Program-made: the position numbers and the translations under genes
IMG/VR virus record: IMGVR_UViG_3300035665_000059
Location: 1-50,165 of that record
Length of the DNA stretch: 50,165 nt
Reading direction: 5' to 3' (one strand)
Source of the DNA: a virus
Shown: positions 32,645 through 41,092 of the stretch, one piece after another
Position numbering within the stretch: the stretch's first letter is position 1
How the letters are laid out: each line of letters begins with the position of its first letter
The notes under the pieces: generated by a model
Told to the model about the DNA's origin: nothing
What the model saw: the letters and a program-made list of their open reading frames with translations, nothing else
Database searches by the model: none

Positions 32645-33177
32645 ACCATTCTTACTGTGTCGGTCAGTTTGTCTGGATACAGTCCGTATAACAAGTACCC
32701 TGTACCCACCAATAACAATCCGGCATATTTACAGTCTTGGTTTGGCGCGTGCAAAACTTTGAATCTGGTTCCAATGCCCTGCACTTCTACAATGGCACCG
32801 CCTGTTTTGATAGGAATGATCTGACTGATACTTTTAAACACAAGAGGTACCCTTTTGGTCTTACGGTACTCAAAAACGTATCCGTTGCTGTCAATAAACC
32901 AAGTGCCGCCTTTGCTCAATTTGATCATGTCGCCCAAAAAGAACACTGCATGTCTCAGCTTTGCCAAGGCCACGCCACTGTTCTTCAATTGCAGCCTTCT
33001 CATGGCAAGACTGTTGCCTGGTGTACCGGTATCGTCAACTACTAGGGTCTTGGTTTCTACCTCACCATCTTTGTGGTGTGTTTCGTAGTGGTAATACCAA
33101 CGTGTGCCTTCACGATTGGGCTTGTCATGACCCAAGTGATAGATTGGAAACTGAATCTGATTAAGCATTTTTAACAA
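32641..33177 (-). CDS. Hypothetical protein (178 aa)
   Basis: An unrecognised 178-residue protein (QFPIYHLGHDKPNREGTRWY, GDMIKLSKGGTWFIDSNGYV, YRKTKRVPLVFKSISQIIPI, FKVLHAPNQDCKYAGLLLVG). Mostly beta with basic patches. The VGTGYLLYGLYPDKL end suggests a compact fold, and such proteins accompany polymerase genes in several phages. It overlaps the polymerase by 17 bases upstream and the helicase by four downstream, so it is embedded in the replication operon. Confidence 0.75.
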   Translation of the reverse strand: MLKMLNQIQFPIYHLGHDKPNREGTRWYYHYETHHKDGEVETKTLVVDDTGTPGNSLAMRRLQLKNSGVALAKLRHAVFFLGDMIKLSKGGTWFIDSNGYVFEYRKTKRVPLVFKSISQIIPIKTGGAIVEVQGIGTRFKVLHAPNQDCKYAGLLLVGTGYLLYGLYPDKLTDTVRMV

Positions 33178-35452
33178 GAATTCCGTTTTCTAGTGTGTAG
33201 TGTTCTTCGAACTTGTCAAAGCTGTAGTCTTGGCCCACATCTTGATCTACGCCAATAGGTGATCCCAGGATGCTGCAGCCGCGGTCTTTTTGTGTGTTAA
33301 GTTTCAAGATTTCACAGTAAGTTTCTACGTGTTCGTCTTTTACCAGTGCTACAATGCTGTCGTGTACCAACATAAAGATTTTAGCGTCTAAGTTGATGTT
33401 ATTGCAAAAGTCCTGAGTATCCATAGCACCCAACAAGTTTATGTCACTGCACAGGCTTTGTACTTCTGCGTTAATACCGCTACGTACTTCATGCGCTGCA
33501 ATGCCTTTGTCCGCGGAGAATACGTTTGGTAAACGCCGTTTACGGCCAAAGAAACTATAGGTATACCCATTAGTCTCAATGAATGTCTTTCTGTTATCCA
33601 GCCAAGCCTTGAGCTTCTTAAACCTAGTAAAATACTGGCTAATGTCGTCTTTTGCCTGACTGATAGGGTAGGGTTCTCCAGTCGCTTTCGATACTGACTG
33701 GCTAACTTTCGCTGGGCCCGAACCGTATAAAATCCCAAACGAGATTGCTTTAGCACTTTGCCGCATGGAACCATACTGTTTTTTAACATCTTCTACCTCA
33801 CATGGCAGGTTGAATACCATCTTTGCGATTGAACTGTGAAAGTCTCCGCCGCTAGAGAACACACTTTGCAGGTTCTTATCACCACTCAACACAGCGGCAT
33901 AGTACATTTCACCTGTTTGCAAGTCTTGACTTACAATCTTGTAACCAGTTGGAGCGACAATACATCCTTTAATGATAGGATCGTCTCGTGGAATTTGCTG
34001 AGCATTAAATTTACCACTGCTAGATAAACGCCCGCTTGTGGTAAAGATAAGATTAAAATTGGTACGAATTCGGCTATCACGATCTAACTCCGGTAATATT
34101 TTGCTAACATAGCTTGACTGAATCTTAGCAAGCTGACGAACTGAGAGGATCTGGGCAGGAAGGGGATGCTCTTCACTGAGTTCCTCAAGTACTTCGGCAT
34201 CCGTTGATAGTGCCCCCGTTTTGGTGAGTTTGCCTGTTGGAGTAAGTCCCACATAGTCAAATAACACTGTTCTAAGCTGTTGGACCGAGTTGGGATTGAA
34301 TATCTTGCCACTATCTTTCTCGAATGCTTTAACTTCCTCAAAACTATAAACTTTTTCCTTTGCCTCCAATATCCACTTGTCTAGGTAGTTACCAGCAGCC
34401 TCCAATCGTGGCTTGCTCATGGGAATACCCACCTCTTCCATGTCCATCAAGAACAAAGTACCGCGGATCAACAGATTTTGGTACACCCAAGTCAGTTTGG
34501 GATTCTTTTGGATCAACGGATGGAACTTTTCGTACAATTCTAGGGTCACAGCAGTGTCGATTGAGGCATACTTGCTGATCACATCAAAGGGAATGAGGTC
34601 GTAAGTAAAGTCTTCTTCTAGCAGGCCCTGCTGCTTGCAGTAACTCTTCTTGAAGTCGTCTAGTTCACTGTCGTAATCGCCGTAGTCGGTGTACTTTAGG
34701 GCCAGCTGCTTCAAACCATGACTGTCAGTCTCGTCCAATACATAGTGCATAACCATAGTGTCGTGCACTTTGGCTCTGTTGAAGTTGATGCCTAGATGGT
34801 AATAGATCATCTTGTAGTCAAACTTCATGTTGTGAAACACAATGCTGTACTTGCTAACGATTTTGTTGATCAAGTCCAGGTGCCGGACGTCTAAAACATC
34901 TGTCAAGATATATCGACCCTGTTTCTTTTTGTAGCTCAGGCTCAAACCCAACACATACCCATCTCGTGGATACAGTGCAGTTGTTTCCGTGTCTAGTGCA
35001 ACCACATCTACGGCATTGTCGAACACTTCTTGTAGGTACTCCAATGCTTCTTCAGAGTCGTTGATGCCCTTGAAGTCGCCTGTTTGGCTACTATTCTTGA
35101 CGTTGCCTGCTGCATACTGCTTGATCTTGTCTGCTGCACGCTCAAAATCGGGTTTGCCCTCTGGCTTAAAAATCAACATGGCTGGGTTGGTAATACACAC
35201 CCACTTGTCATCAATCAACAATCCAGCATAGTTGGTAACACTGCTGACTTTGGCATACTCTTTTGCAGCCTCTGAGCCTACCAAGATCACTAGGTCAAAC
35301 GGATCTAACAGACTCCGATCCAAGTCCACATCTTTTTTCAGCAACTTTTGAATTGGTACTGAACTCATGTGAAAAACCTCAAACTCAAAGTCAAAGTACT
35401 TTGAGTAGTCATTACGACTAGGTGCTTTATCAACTATTGCTATCTTTTTCAC
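33161..35452 (-). CDS. DNA polymerase (family A) with 3'-5' exonuclease
   Basis: A 763-residue replicative polymerase. The exonuclease domain carries D154/E156 (ALDTETT), D212 (FHNMKFDYK) and D299 (YASIDTA). Polymerase motifs: TTSGRL (471-476), motif A SQDLQTGEMY with D510, motif B RQSAKAISFGILYG (564-577) and motif C VHDS (H697, D698). There is no 5' nuclease domain; that function is supplied by the separate exonuclease at 25848. Neighbouring primase and helicase genes complete the fork machinery. Confidence 0.96.
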   Translation of the reverse strand: MKKIAIVDKAPSRNDYSKYFDFEFEVFHMSSVPIQKLLKKDVDLDRSLLDPFDLVILVGSEAAKEYAKVSSVTNYAGLLIDDKWVCITNPAMLIFKPEGKPDFERAADKIKQYAAGNVKNSSQTGDFKGINDSEEALEYLQEVFDNAVDVVALDTETTALYPRDGYVLGLSLSYKKKQGRYILTDVLDVRHLDLINKIVSKYSIVFHNMKFDYKMIYYHLGINFNRAKVHDTMVMHYVLDETDSHGLKQLALKYTDYGDYDSELDDFKKSYCKQQGLLEEDFTYDLIPFDVISKYASIDTAVTLELYEKFHPLIQKNPKLTWVYQNLLIRGTLFLMDMEEVGIPMSKPRLEAAGNYLDKWILEAKEKVYSFEEVKAFEKDSGKIFNPNSVQQLRTVLFDYVGLTPTGKLTKTGALSTDAEVLEELSEEHPLPAQILSVRQLAKIQSSYVSKILPELDRDSRIRTNFNLIFTTSGRLSSSGKFNAQQIPRDDPIIKGCIVAPTGYKIVSQDLQTGEMYYAAVLSGDKNLQSVFSSGGDFHSSIAKMVFNLPCEVEDVKKQYGSMRQSAKAISFGILYGSGPAKVSQSVSKATGEPYPISQAKDDISQYFTRFKKLKAWLDNRKTFIETNGYTYSFFGRKRRLPNVFSADKGIAAHEVRSGINAEVQSLCSDINLLGAMDTQDFCNNINLDAKIFMLVHDSIVALVKDEHVETYCEILKLNTQKDRGCSILGSPIGVDQDVGQDYSFDKFEEHYTLENGILVKNA

Positions 35453-36299
35453 TTATGTATTCCTTGATGCTGTCCACATACTCTTGGCTCAACTCACCTG
35501 GGTCACTGTCGTCTTCTAACATAATCTTTTCAGTTATGTACCCACACTCTTGCAACACAGGTTCCAGTTTGTTCATGGCATCCTGTCCTGCTTTATCGCC
35601 ATCGTACATGAGATATAATTTTACTATGCCCTGAGCTTTCAAACCCAACAGTTTAAGCTCTGGTTCTTTGAATAAGGTGTTTGTTCCAAAGGTACAGCAC
35701 ACGTTATGCAACCCCTTGTCGTACAGGTTCAGCATGTCAAATATGCCTTCTACTAACACTGCACTGGTATAGCGTTCGGGAAACACCTCTGGATAGATGG
35801 GCATTGTAACACCACGAGGATGGTTCAAGTAACGCGGATTGCCATCACTCATCATGTGACGGCCCACGTAAACCATGGTCTTGCCACGAATGTCTTTGAT
35901 AGGAAACCAAATTCTGTCGGTTAATTCACTGCTACTGTTTACGTAAAAGGCATCGAACTCTTTTAAGGTTTTAACACTGATACCTCGAAAAGGCTTTGTC
36001 ATTGGAACAGAGGCCTCTGGAAACTCCACTCCGTTGAAGTTTAGGTTTAACTCTTTTAACTTTTCTTTTAGTTTGGCCACTTTGATACTAGTAAAATTAC
36101 CTACTACGCCAAAGTGTTTGAATATGTTTGTTTTAAATCCACAACTAAAACAGTGACTGACTCCAGTGACGCGATCTACTCTGAAACTGGGATTGCTGTC
36201 GTCATGCTCAGGATTGAGGCAGCGAATAAGGTAATCCCTGCCACTCACTGTGAAACTGATGTTTTGTTTATTTAGTAGGTCTAGTACGTGGTCCGTCAT
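35430..36299 (-). CDS. DNA primase (CHC2-type zinc finger, TOPRIM)
   Basis: A 289-residue primase. Zinc ligands C27 and H32 (CLNPEH), with C50 and C53 (HCFSC), form the CHC2-like finger. The TOPRIM core includes AVLVEGIFDMLNLYD and LYLMYDGDKAGQDAM. It lacks a C-terminal helicase-interaction domain, as in many small phage primases, and is shorter than DnaG. It probably works with the DnaB-type helicase encoded at 36489. The stop overlaps the start of the polymerase by 23 bases. Confidence 0.92.
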   Translation of the reverse strand: MTDHVLDLLNKQNISFTVSGRDYLIRCLNPEHDDSNPSFRVDRVTGVSHCFSCGFKTNIFKHFGVVGNFTSIKVAKLKEKLKELNLNFNGVEFPEASVPMTKPFRGISVKTLKEFDAFYVNSSSELTDRIWFPIKDIRGKTMVYVGRHMMSDGNPRYLNHPRGVTMPIYPEVFPERYTSAVLVEGIFDMLNLYDKGLHNVCCTFGTNTLFKEPELKLLGLKAQGIVKLYLMYDGDKAGQDAMNKLEPVLQECGYITEKIMLEDDSDPGELSQEYVDSIKEYISEKDSNS

Positions 36300-36492
36300 A
36301 TCTGCGTTTTTCCCAGTTGTATCCTGCTTCAGCCCGTTTAAGTACGCGTTCCAACTTTAGTTTAATGCCTACAAGTTCTTTGTACTCTCTCAATGAGCCA
36401 ACGTAGTTTGCAAGACTAAACTTACCTAGAATTATACTCATTAACTCATTGGCTTCTTTTAAGTTTTTTAGTTGCTTTTCTTTGTAGTTCAT
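36268..36492 (-). CDS. Hypothetical small helical protein (74 aa)
   Basis: A longer open frame to 36501 exists, but the ATG at 36492 overlaps the helicase stop (ATGA), the usual coupling in this operon. The product is a Lys/Glu-rich helical protein (NYKEKQLKNLKEANELMSII, KLKLERVLKRAEAGYNWEKR) with a basic end (RRYDGPRTRPTK). It could be a helicase-primase adaptor or loader, given its place between the two genes, but no motif shows this. Confidence 0.7.
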   Translation of the reverse strand: MNYKEKQLKNLKEANELMSIILGKFSLANYVGSLREYKELVGIKLKLERVLKRAEAGYNWEKRRYDGPRTRPTK

Positions 36493-37874
36493 ATGTTCCA
36501 AGGAATATCACTGTCGCTGTCGTCTTGCTTTGCTGCTTGTTTCTTTTTCGAAGCTCTCTTAACGGTTTCTTTTTTCTCAGGGGCTTCAATCTCATGAGGG
36601 CTGATGCGCAGACTATCCCAGTTGATTGGTGATGTAAAAGTCATTTCACGACCGCCACGAATCTTTGTGGTAGAGAAGGTGAGTGCACCCTTCTCCTTTT
36701 CATGGGCTTCCATTACCAGGGCAATGTCAGCAGCATCAAGAATGCCCTTGGCAAACCGTGCCTCACCACTTGCATCAATCTGATAAGGGCTAACCATAAC
36801 AAGATCGTATTTTCTGCCCAATTCTTTCAACTTTTTAGAGATTACAATCTGTGGCTGCCAATCAAACTGGCTGGCTCCTTCAACTACAATCTGGTTCAAG
36901 TAGTCTACTACTGCCACTGTAAACTTGTCACCAAACTTGGCTTTCAACTTGCCAAGATGTAAGTCTAGACTGGTCAGGGTCAGTGCACGATCATCAATGA
37001 TAATCATTTGATTGTCAGGCTTCAATCGCTTTTCACGTACTAAAGCCTGCTCAAATTTGATCTTGTCTCGGTGAGCTTTGAAGGCTTCTACCAGGTCATC
37101 ACTGTCTTGAAACATACCAGCTCTGGCTTTGACAACCTTTAACAGTTCGTCTTCTGTTAAACGATTTTGTTTCAAGTTTTGATGGCTCACATCAGCCAAG
37201 ATGCTCAAGTTACGTTCGAGCACCTCGTGTGCAATCATTTCAATGCTGAAGATAACACTTGTATTACCAGACTCGTACTGGTTAACAGCAATATTGCTAC
37301 TGCAAATAGATTTGCCGCTACCTCGCTTACCCCCGATGAGGACAAGTTCTTGTCTAGCCACGCCAGCAAGAGTAGCATCGAAAGTATTGTTAAAACCAAG
37401 GTGTATACGATCACGCGCTAATTCCTCTGCATTCTTGAACAGCATAATGTCTGCCATGTTGTAGACGCCCTCTGTGGTGAGAGTCTTGTCATCCAACGTC
37501 AACACCATTGCAGCCAGGTTTTCCTTGATTTCCTGTGTGTCGTAGACTGGCAGTTTGTCTATAAACTTATCTAGTAGTTTGATTGTTTCGTTCTGCGTGT
37601 ATTGGTCTATTAAGGCATTTAAGGCTACTTCAGAACTAATGTCAGGATTGTCGGCCAACTTCAGTGTGGCCAACGTTCTGAGAGCAGGACCCTCTCGTAG
37701 TGTGAGTTCTAGCTCATCAAAAGAAGGAATTGCACTGTAATTATCGTAGTACTTCTTAACTGCGCTATACAGACTTGAAAAAGCTGGATCCAGAAAGACG
37801 AGCTTTAACCTGGACCAAATGTCCAAGCTCCTTTCTGTCAACAACTTGTTTAAGACAATAGCACTACAATCCAT
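36489..37874 (-). CDS. Replicative DnaB-type helicase
   Basis: A 461-residue RecA-fold helicase: Walker A GGKRGSGKS (181-189), VIFSIEMIA (DnaB H1a-like), Walker B-like MIIIDDRALTL and VAVVDYLNQIV, and later YDLVMVSPYQIDASGEARFA with the Arg-containing end GALTFSTTKIRGGREM. The C-terminal tail is Lys-rich (KKETVKRASKKKQAAKQDDS) and probably disordered. It unwinds DNA at the fork. The start overlaps the next upstream gene by one base (37874). Confidence 0.93.
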   Translation of the reverse strand: MDCSAIVLNKLLTERSLDIWSRLKLVFLDPAFSSLYSAVKKYYDNYSAIPSFDELELTLREGPALRTLATLKLADNPDISSEVALNALIDQYTQNETIKLLDKFIDKLPVYDTQEIKENLAAMVLTLDDKTLTTEGVYNMADIMLFKNAEELARDRIHLGFNNTFDATLAGVARQELVLIGGKRGSGKSICSSNIAVNQYESGNTSVIFSIEMIAHEVLERNLSILADVSHQNLKQNRLTEDELLKVVKARAGMFQDSDDLVEAFKAHRDKIKFEQALVREKRLKPDNQMIIIDDRALTLTSLDLHLGKLKAKFGDKFTVAVVDYLNQIVVEGASQFDWQPQIVISKKLKELGRKYDLVMVSPYQIDASGEARFAKGILDAADIALVMEAHEKEKGALTFSTTKIRGGREMTFTSPINWDSLRISPHEIEAPEKKETVKRASKKKQAAKQDDSDSDIPWNI

Positions 37875-38173
37875 TATACTACTCGAGATTCGTTATCGAT
37901 AATTACTTGATCAATTATTTCTTCTACTTTATACAATACGTCGCTGCGAAGCTTTTTAATGTCTTGCTGATAGTTGTCGCCACTATCATACAACAAACTC
38001 AACTGTTCATGTGTAGTCAACTGTTGCAGTCCAAAGTAAATCATGTCGTACGCCATTGTACTCTCAGGCGTTACTTCTACTTTGCAAGCCTTGCCATAGT
38101 TATGCGTTGCTTGGCGCACCACTTCTTCAACGGTCAGGCTGTCGTTATCATGATATGTTATTGTTACCTTCAT
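37874..38173 (-). CDS. Hypothetical protein (99 aa)
   Basis: The start at 38173 is chosen because TGGAGAATC precedes the ATG; five codons upstream another ATG lies without such a site. The product (KVTITYHDNDSLTVEEVVRQ, then YDMIYFGLQQLTTHEQLSLL, YQQDIKKLRSDVLYKVEEII) is alpha/beta and acidic at both ends. It has no family motif that I recognise. It is the first gene after a terminator, transcribed with helicase and primase. Confidence 0.75.
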   Translation of the reverse strand: MKVTITYHDNDSLTVEEVVRQATHNYGKACKVEVTPESTMAYDMIYFGLQQLTTHEQLSLLYDSGDNYQQDIKKLRSDVLYKVEEIIDQVIIDNESRVV

Positions 38174-38186
38174 GATTCTCCAGTGC

Positions 38187-38219
38187 AAAAAGGGATAGAG
38201 TTTTTAGTCTCTATCCCTT
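38187..38219 (-). terminator. Rho-independent terminator
   Basis: An 11-bp stem (38190-38200 with 38209-38219, AAGGGATAGAG/CTCTATCCCTT) is followed on the minus strand by TTTTTGC. It ends transcription of the 38239 gene. Confidence 0.9.
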
Positions 38220-38238
38220 GTATATAAAACTGCTGTGT

Positions 38239-38988
38239 TTAAGCAGCTACGGCCTTGGCTTCAGCCTTGGCCTTCTTTGCTTGACCGTCATAGTCAGCAA
38301 CCTTGATGCCACGACGGGTTAGGAGCGTCTTGATGCCACGCTCTGTCTTGTCTGCTGCGGCTGCGATTTCTGCAACAGTCATGGTAACAACCTTGTCACC
38401 CAGAGCACTCACGGGATCAACCGTGTTCTGTGCATGGCTTTCACGCTGAGCAGGGATCTTTTCGATCTGACCGTTGCGTGTCAGGCTCAGTGCCTTGCCA
38501 CGTACGCTTGCAATGCTCTTGTTCAATGCGACAGCAATGTCTTCAATGAACTTGCCAGCCTGTACCATAGTCACAAACTTGGTTTCTTCGGCCTCACTAT
38601 AAGTGCGGGCAGCTTCTACCTTTTCAGCAGGCTTGACTGAACCTGTTAGTTCTAGGGCTAGCAACTTGCCCTGAATTTGCTTGGCAGTGAACTTGCCATC
38701 AGCAAAACGCTCTGCGATTTCCTTGTAGGTCAGGGCACCTGCCTTGCGAGCAACAAATTCCTTCAATGAGGCTGTTTCGCCTTCAGTAAATGCACTGGTC
38801 TTTTCCTTGGCCATGGAAGCTACTTCGCGGTCAAGTTGACGTAGCTTGCTTGCCACTGAACGAGTACTGAACTCTAGTTCGGCAGCGGCTTGTTCTACCT
38901 TGGCTACGCTAACTGGGCTGGCCGTACCTACAATGCTTAGTAGACGCGCAACAGCCTCATCTGACCACTTCTTTGCTTTTTCTGTCAT
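38239..38988 (-). CDS. Repeated SANT/HTH-like DNA-binding protein (249 aa)
   Basis: Four similar helical units are visible, each opening with a Trp- or aromatic-led (W/F/Y)S/T..E segment and ending in a recognition-like helix. The units are KWSDEAVARLLSIVGTA..STRSVASKL; AFTEGETASLKEFVARKAGA..TAKQIQGKL; TYSEAEETKFVTMVQAGKF..SIASVRGKA; and a shorter ALGDKVVTMTVAEIAAAADK..TERGIKTLL. The C-terminus is Ala/Lys-rich (QAKKAKAEAKAVAA). This is the look of a tandem Myb/SANT-type DNA-binding protein. Target sites and role (nucleoid, regulator or replication factor) are unknown. It is followed by a strong terminator. Confidence 0.75.
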   Translation of the reverse strand: MTEKAKKWSDEAVARLLSIVGTASPVSVAKVEQAAAELEFSTRSVASKLRQLDREVASMAKEKTSAFTEGETASLKEFVARKAGALTYKEIAERFADGKFTAKQIQGKLLALELTGSVKPAEKVEAARTYSEAEETKFVTMVQAGKFIEDIAVALNKSIASVRGKALSLTRNGQIEKIPAQRESHAQNTVDPVSALGDKVVTMTVAEIAAAADKTERGIKTLLTRRGIKVADYDGQAKKAKAEAKAVAA

Positions 38989-38990
38989 GT

Positions 38991-39743
38991 TTATGCTTTC
39001 TTTAAAAATTGAGTTAAATTGTCAACGATTGTTATACCGTATTGTTCTGCTTTTTTACGCTTAGAACTGTTGTCATTAGCTTCGTCTACCAAGTAACTCA
39101 GTGCTTTTGTAACACTGTCAACTACTCGGTACCCGGCTGTGACCAGTGCTTCACTGGCCTCACTCTTGGTCTTAAACGAAGTCAATTTACCTGTGATACA
39201 AACAGTTGGTCCGCTTGTACTGTGGGTAACTTGAACATTGGAACGGAAAGAGAACGGTAAAAACTCCTTCAATTCCTTGTATTCTGTTTCTAGCCAATCC
39301 ATCAAATTGGTTGTGGCCTTGTCTCCCAATCCTGCTTGTTTACACTTTTCGTGGTCGATTTCGTCAATGTGGGTCACAACACCAGCAATCTTGTTGCTGG
39401 CTGTGGTTCCAATCAGTGGAATGGAAAAACTACTCAACACTGTTGCCAAGTCAGCAACTCTGGCTTTATCAATCTCACCCAATAGTTTGATGGCCACCTT
39501 TGTGCTGCCCAGTGCCTCGACCAATTGATCTTGTTCTAGGTAAAAGATTTCTGTCAAGTCGCTCAACTGAAGCTTCTCCACAGTTTTAGGGCCAAAACCC
39601 TTGATGCCCAGTGTCTTACAAAAGTGTTCTACTTTTGAGTATAACTGAGCACTGCAACCAACATTGCGACAAAACAGTTGGTCGTTGACTTGTTGGAGTG
39701 TGTAGTCACAGCAGGGGCAGTTGGTTGGAATGAGGATCTTCAT
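38991..39743 (-). CDS. ligB: NAD-dependent DNA ligase, C-terminal subunit
   Basis: Corresponds to the second half of bacterial LigA. A four-Cys zinc finger (NCPCCDYTL with C9/C12, then C25 and C30), a helix-hairpin-helix region (GIKGFGPKTVEKLQLSDLTE and TASNKIAGVVTHID) and a C-terminal BRCT domain (PTVCITGKLTSFKTKSEASE, YLVDEANDNSSKRKKAEQYG). It lacks the adenylation domain, which is encoded separately at 39839. The split is between OB fold and zinc finger, as described for the two ligase genes of T5. It has its own promoter at 39769-39797, which suits subunit balance. Confidence 0.93.
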   Translation of the reverse strand: MKILIPTNCPCCDYTLQQVNDQLFCRNVGCSAQLYSKVEHFCKTLGIKGFGPKTVEKLQLSDLTEIFYLEQDQLVEALGSTKVAIKLLGEIDKARVADLATVLSSFSIPLIGTTASNKIAGVVTHIDEIDHEKCKQAGLGDKATTNLMDWLETEYKELKEFLPFSFRSNVQVTHSTSGPTVCITGKLTSFKTKSEASEALVTAGYRVVDSVTKALSYLVDEANDNSSKRKKAEQYGITIVDNLTQFLKKA

Positions 39744-39768
39744 GGCTTTTTAACTATTTAGAACAGTA

Positions 39769-39797
39769 ATTATAGCTTGTTTGATAGCTGTATGCAA
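39769..39797 (-). promoter_or_regulatory. Promoter between the two ligase genes
   Basis: On the minus strand, TTGCAT (39792-39797) and TATAAT (39769-39774) with a 17-bp spacer. AATTTTGTC precedes the CTTGCAT, so this is a clear member of the shared family. It drives the C-terminal ligase subunit. Confidence 0.9.
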
Positions 39798-39838
39798 GAC
39801 AAAATTTGTTGTGCCCCAAGGCCTAAAATACACTTGAC

Positions 39839-40786
39839 CTACTCTACCTTGTAGACAATTTCAGGAATGATTTCACCTGCCCTACGAATCGCCACTCGGT
39901 CACCGATGTGTAAGTCTAGGGCTCGGATAAATCCTGGATTGTTTAAAGTGGCACGGCTTACCATGGCATCACCTACTAACACTGGCTCCAGTATTGCGAC
40001 AGGAGTTACCTTGCCAGTCTTGCCCACACCCCACTCTACATCCAGTAGCACAGTTTCAACGCACTCACCACGAGTCTTTTTGGCATACGCTCCACGAGGA
40101 TGTTTTGCAGTATAGCCCAAACCTTCAAAAGTCTGATTGCTGTCTACACGAAATACGACCCCGTCTGTGGGATAGATGTGGTGTAAGTTGTCGTCAAATA
40201 CGGTGTTGAAACCCCAGCTCTTCAAACACTTCAAGTCCCAGGTATAGCTTGGTGTCAGGGCTGGAGTGCATTGATAAGCAAAGAACTCCACACTGCGGGT
40301 GGAGAACTCCTCCAATGAACCCAGGTTGAGAGCACCTGCTGCATAGTTGCGGCTGTTTTCCACATGGGCTGGGGCACACACTTCACCTGTGACCTGAAGC
40401 ACCCCACTCTGGTCGATGGTCTTGGGCACAAGTCGGGCCAGTTTGGGTGTAACATCACGCCCCTCTTTGCCATCCCCTCGGGTCAGTGCACGCACAAACA
40501 CTCCGTCTACATACAGAAGGGACACAGCCGCGCCGTCCAGTTTGGGAGTCATTACCACATTGGTATAGTGTTCAAACAGTGGGTTAGGGCGGTCTTCGTC
40601 TTCGTACCACTTTTGCAGTGAGTACATGGGGTACAAGTGCCGTTGTACATCGCCATGCTGAGCAGCGCCTACTTTGTTGTAGCCACAGCTTTCAGCAAGA
40701 TTGTCAAACTGTTCGTCTGAAATAATAGGTGTACCATTGTAGTAGTGACGACTGGCATTGTCTAAAAACTCTGTTAGATTGTTCAT
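39839..40786 (-). CDS. ligA: NAD-dependent DNA ligase, catalytic subunit
   Basis: A 315-residue catalytic half. The N-terminal NMN-binding region has NASRHYYNGTPIISDEQFDN, and the nucleotidyltransferase domain has the AMP-accepting lysine in TPKLDGAAVSLLYVDG (K82, D84, G85), TRGDGKEGRDVT and GVVFRVDSN. An OB fold ends the protein (WGVGKTGKVTPVAILEPV, GDRVAIRRAGEIIPEIV). Zinc finger, HhH and BRCT are in the other gene. The two subunits must associate to seal nicks. Stop at 39839. Confidence 0.93.
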   Translation of the reverse strand: MNNLTEFLDNASRHYYNGTPIISDEQFDNLAESCGYNKVGAAQHGDVQRHLYPMYSLQKWYEDEDRPNPLFEHYTNVVMTPKLDGAAVSLLYVDGVFVRALTRGDGKEGRDVTPKLARLVPKTIDQSGVLQVTGEVCAPAHVENSRNYAAGALNLGSLEEFSTRSVEFFAYQCTPALTPSYTWDLKCLKSWGFNTVFDDNLHHIYPTDGVVFRVDSNQTFEGLGYTAKHPRGAYAKKTRGECVETVLLDVEWGVGKTGKVTPVAILEPVLVGDAMVSRATLNNPGFIRALDLHIGDRVAIRRAGEIIPEIVYKVE

Positions 40787-41091
40787 AGTTCTATTGTAGT
40801 GGGTTTGGGCTGTGACTTCAAGTGAGAAATTTTGTTTTCCAAGTGTTGGATAATACTGTCAGCGCCCTCTGCTTGACTACACAGCTCCAACAACCCATCT
40901 AGTACAGCATAAGTATTTTGAATTGTAGCAGGAATGGATGCACCCTCTTTGGTTGCAATCCACTCACCCTCATAGCTCAAAAAGTACTTTCGTAGGTGTA
41001 GGTACTCTACTTCACGAAAACTGCTGACCGTTAAGCGATACTGGTATCCCTTTTCCATGTTTTCATAGATTAACTTCTCATAAACATCCAT
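40783..41091 (-). CDS. Hypothetical protein (102 aa)
   Basis: An unrecognised 102-residue protein beginning MDVYEKLIYENMEKGYQYRL, with a central Glu-rich helical part (GLLELCSQAEGADSIIQHLE). It is acidic overall. Its stop region overlaps the ligase start by four bases, so it is translated with the ligase. It may help regulate or fold the ligase, but nothing in the sequence shows this. Confidence 0.7.
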   Translation of the reverse strand: MDVYEKLIYENMEKGYQYRLTVSSFREVEYLHLRKYFLSYEGEWIATKEGASIPATIQNTYAVLDGLLELCSQAEGADSIIQHLENKISHLKSQPKPTTIEL

Positions 41092-41092
41092 G

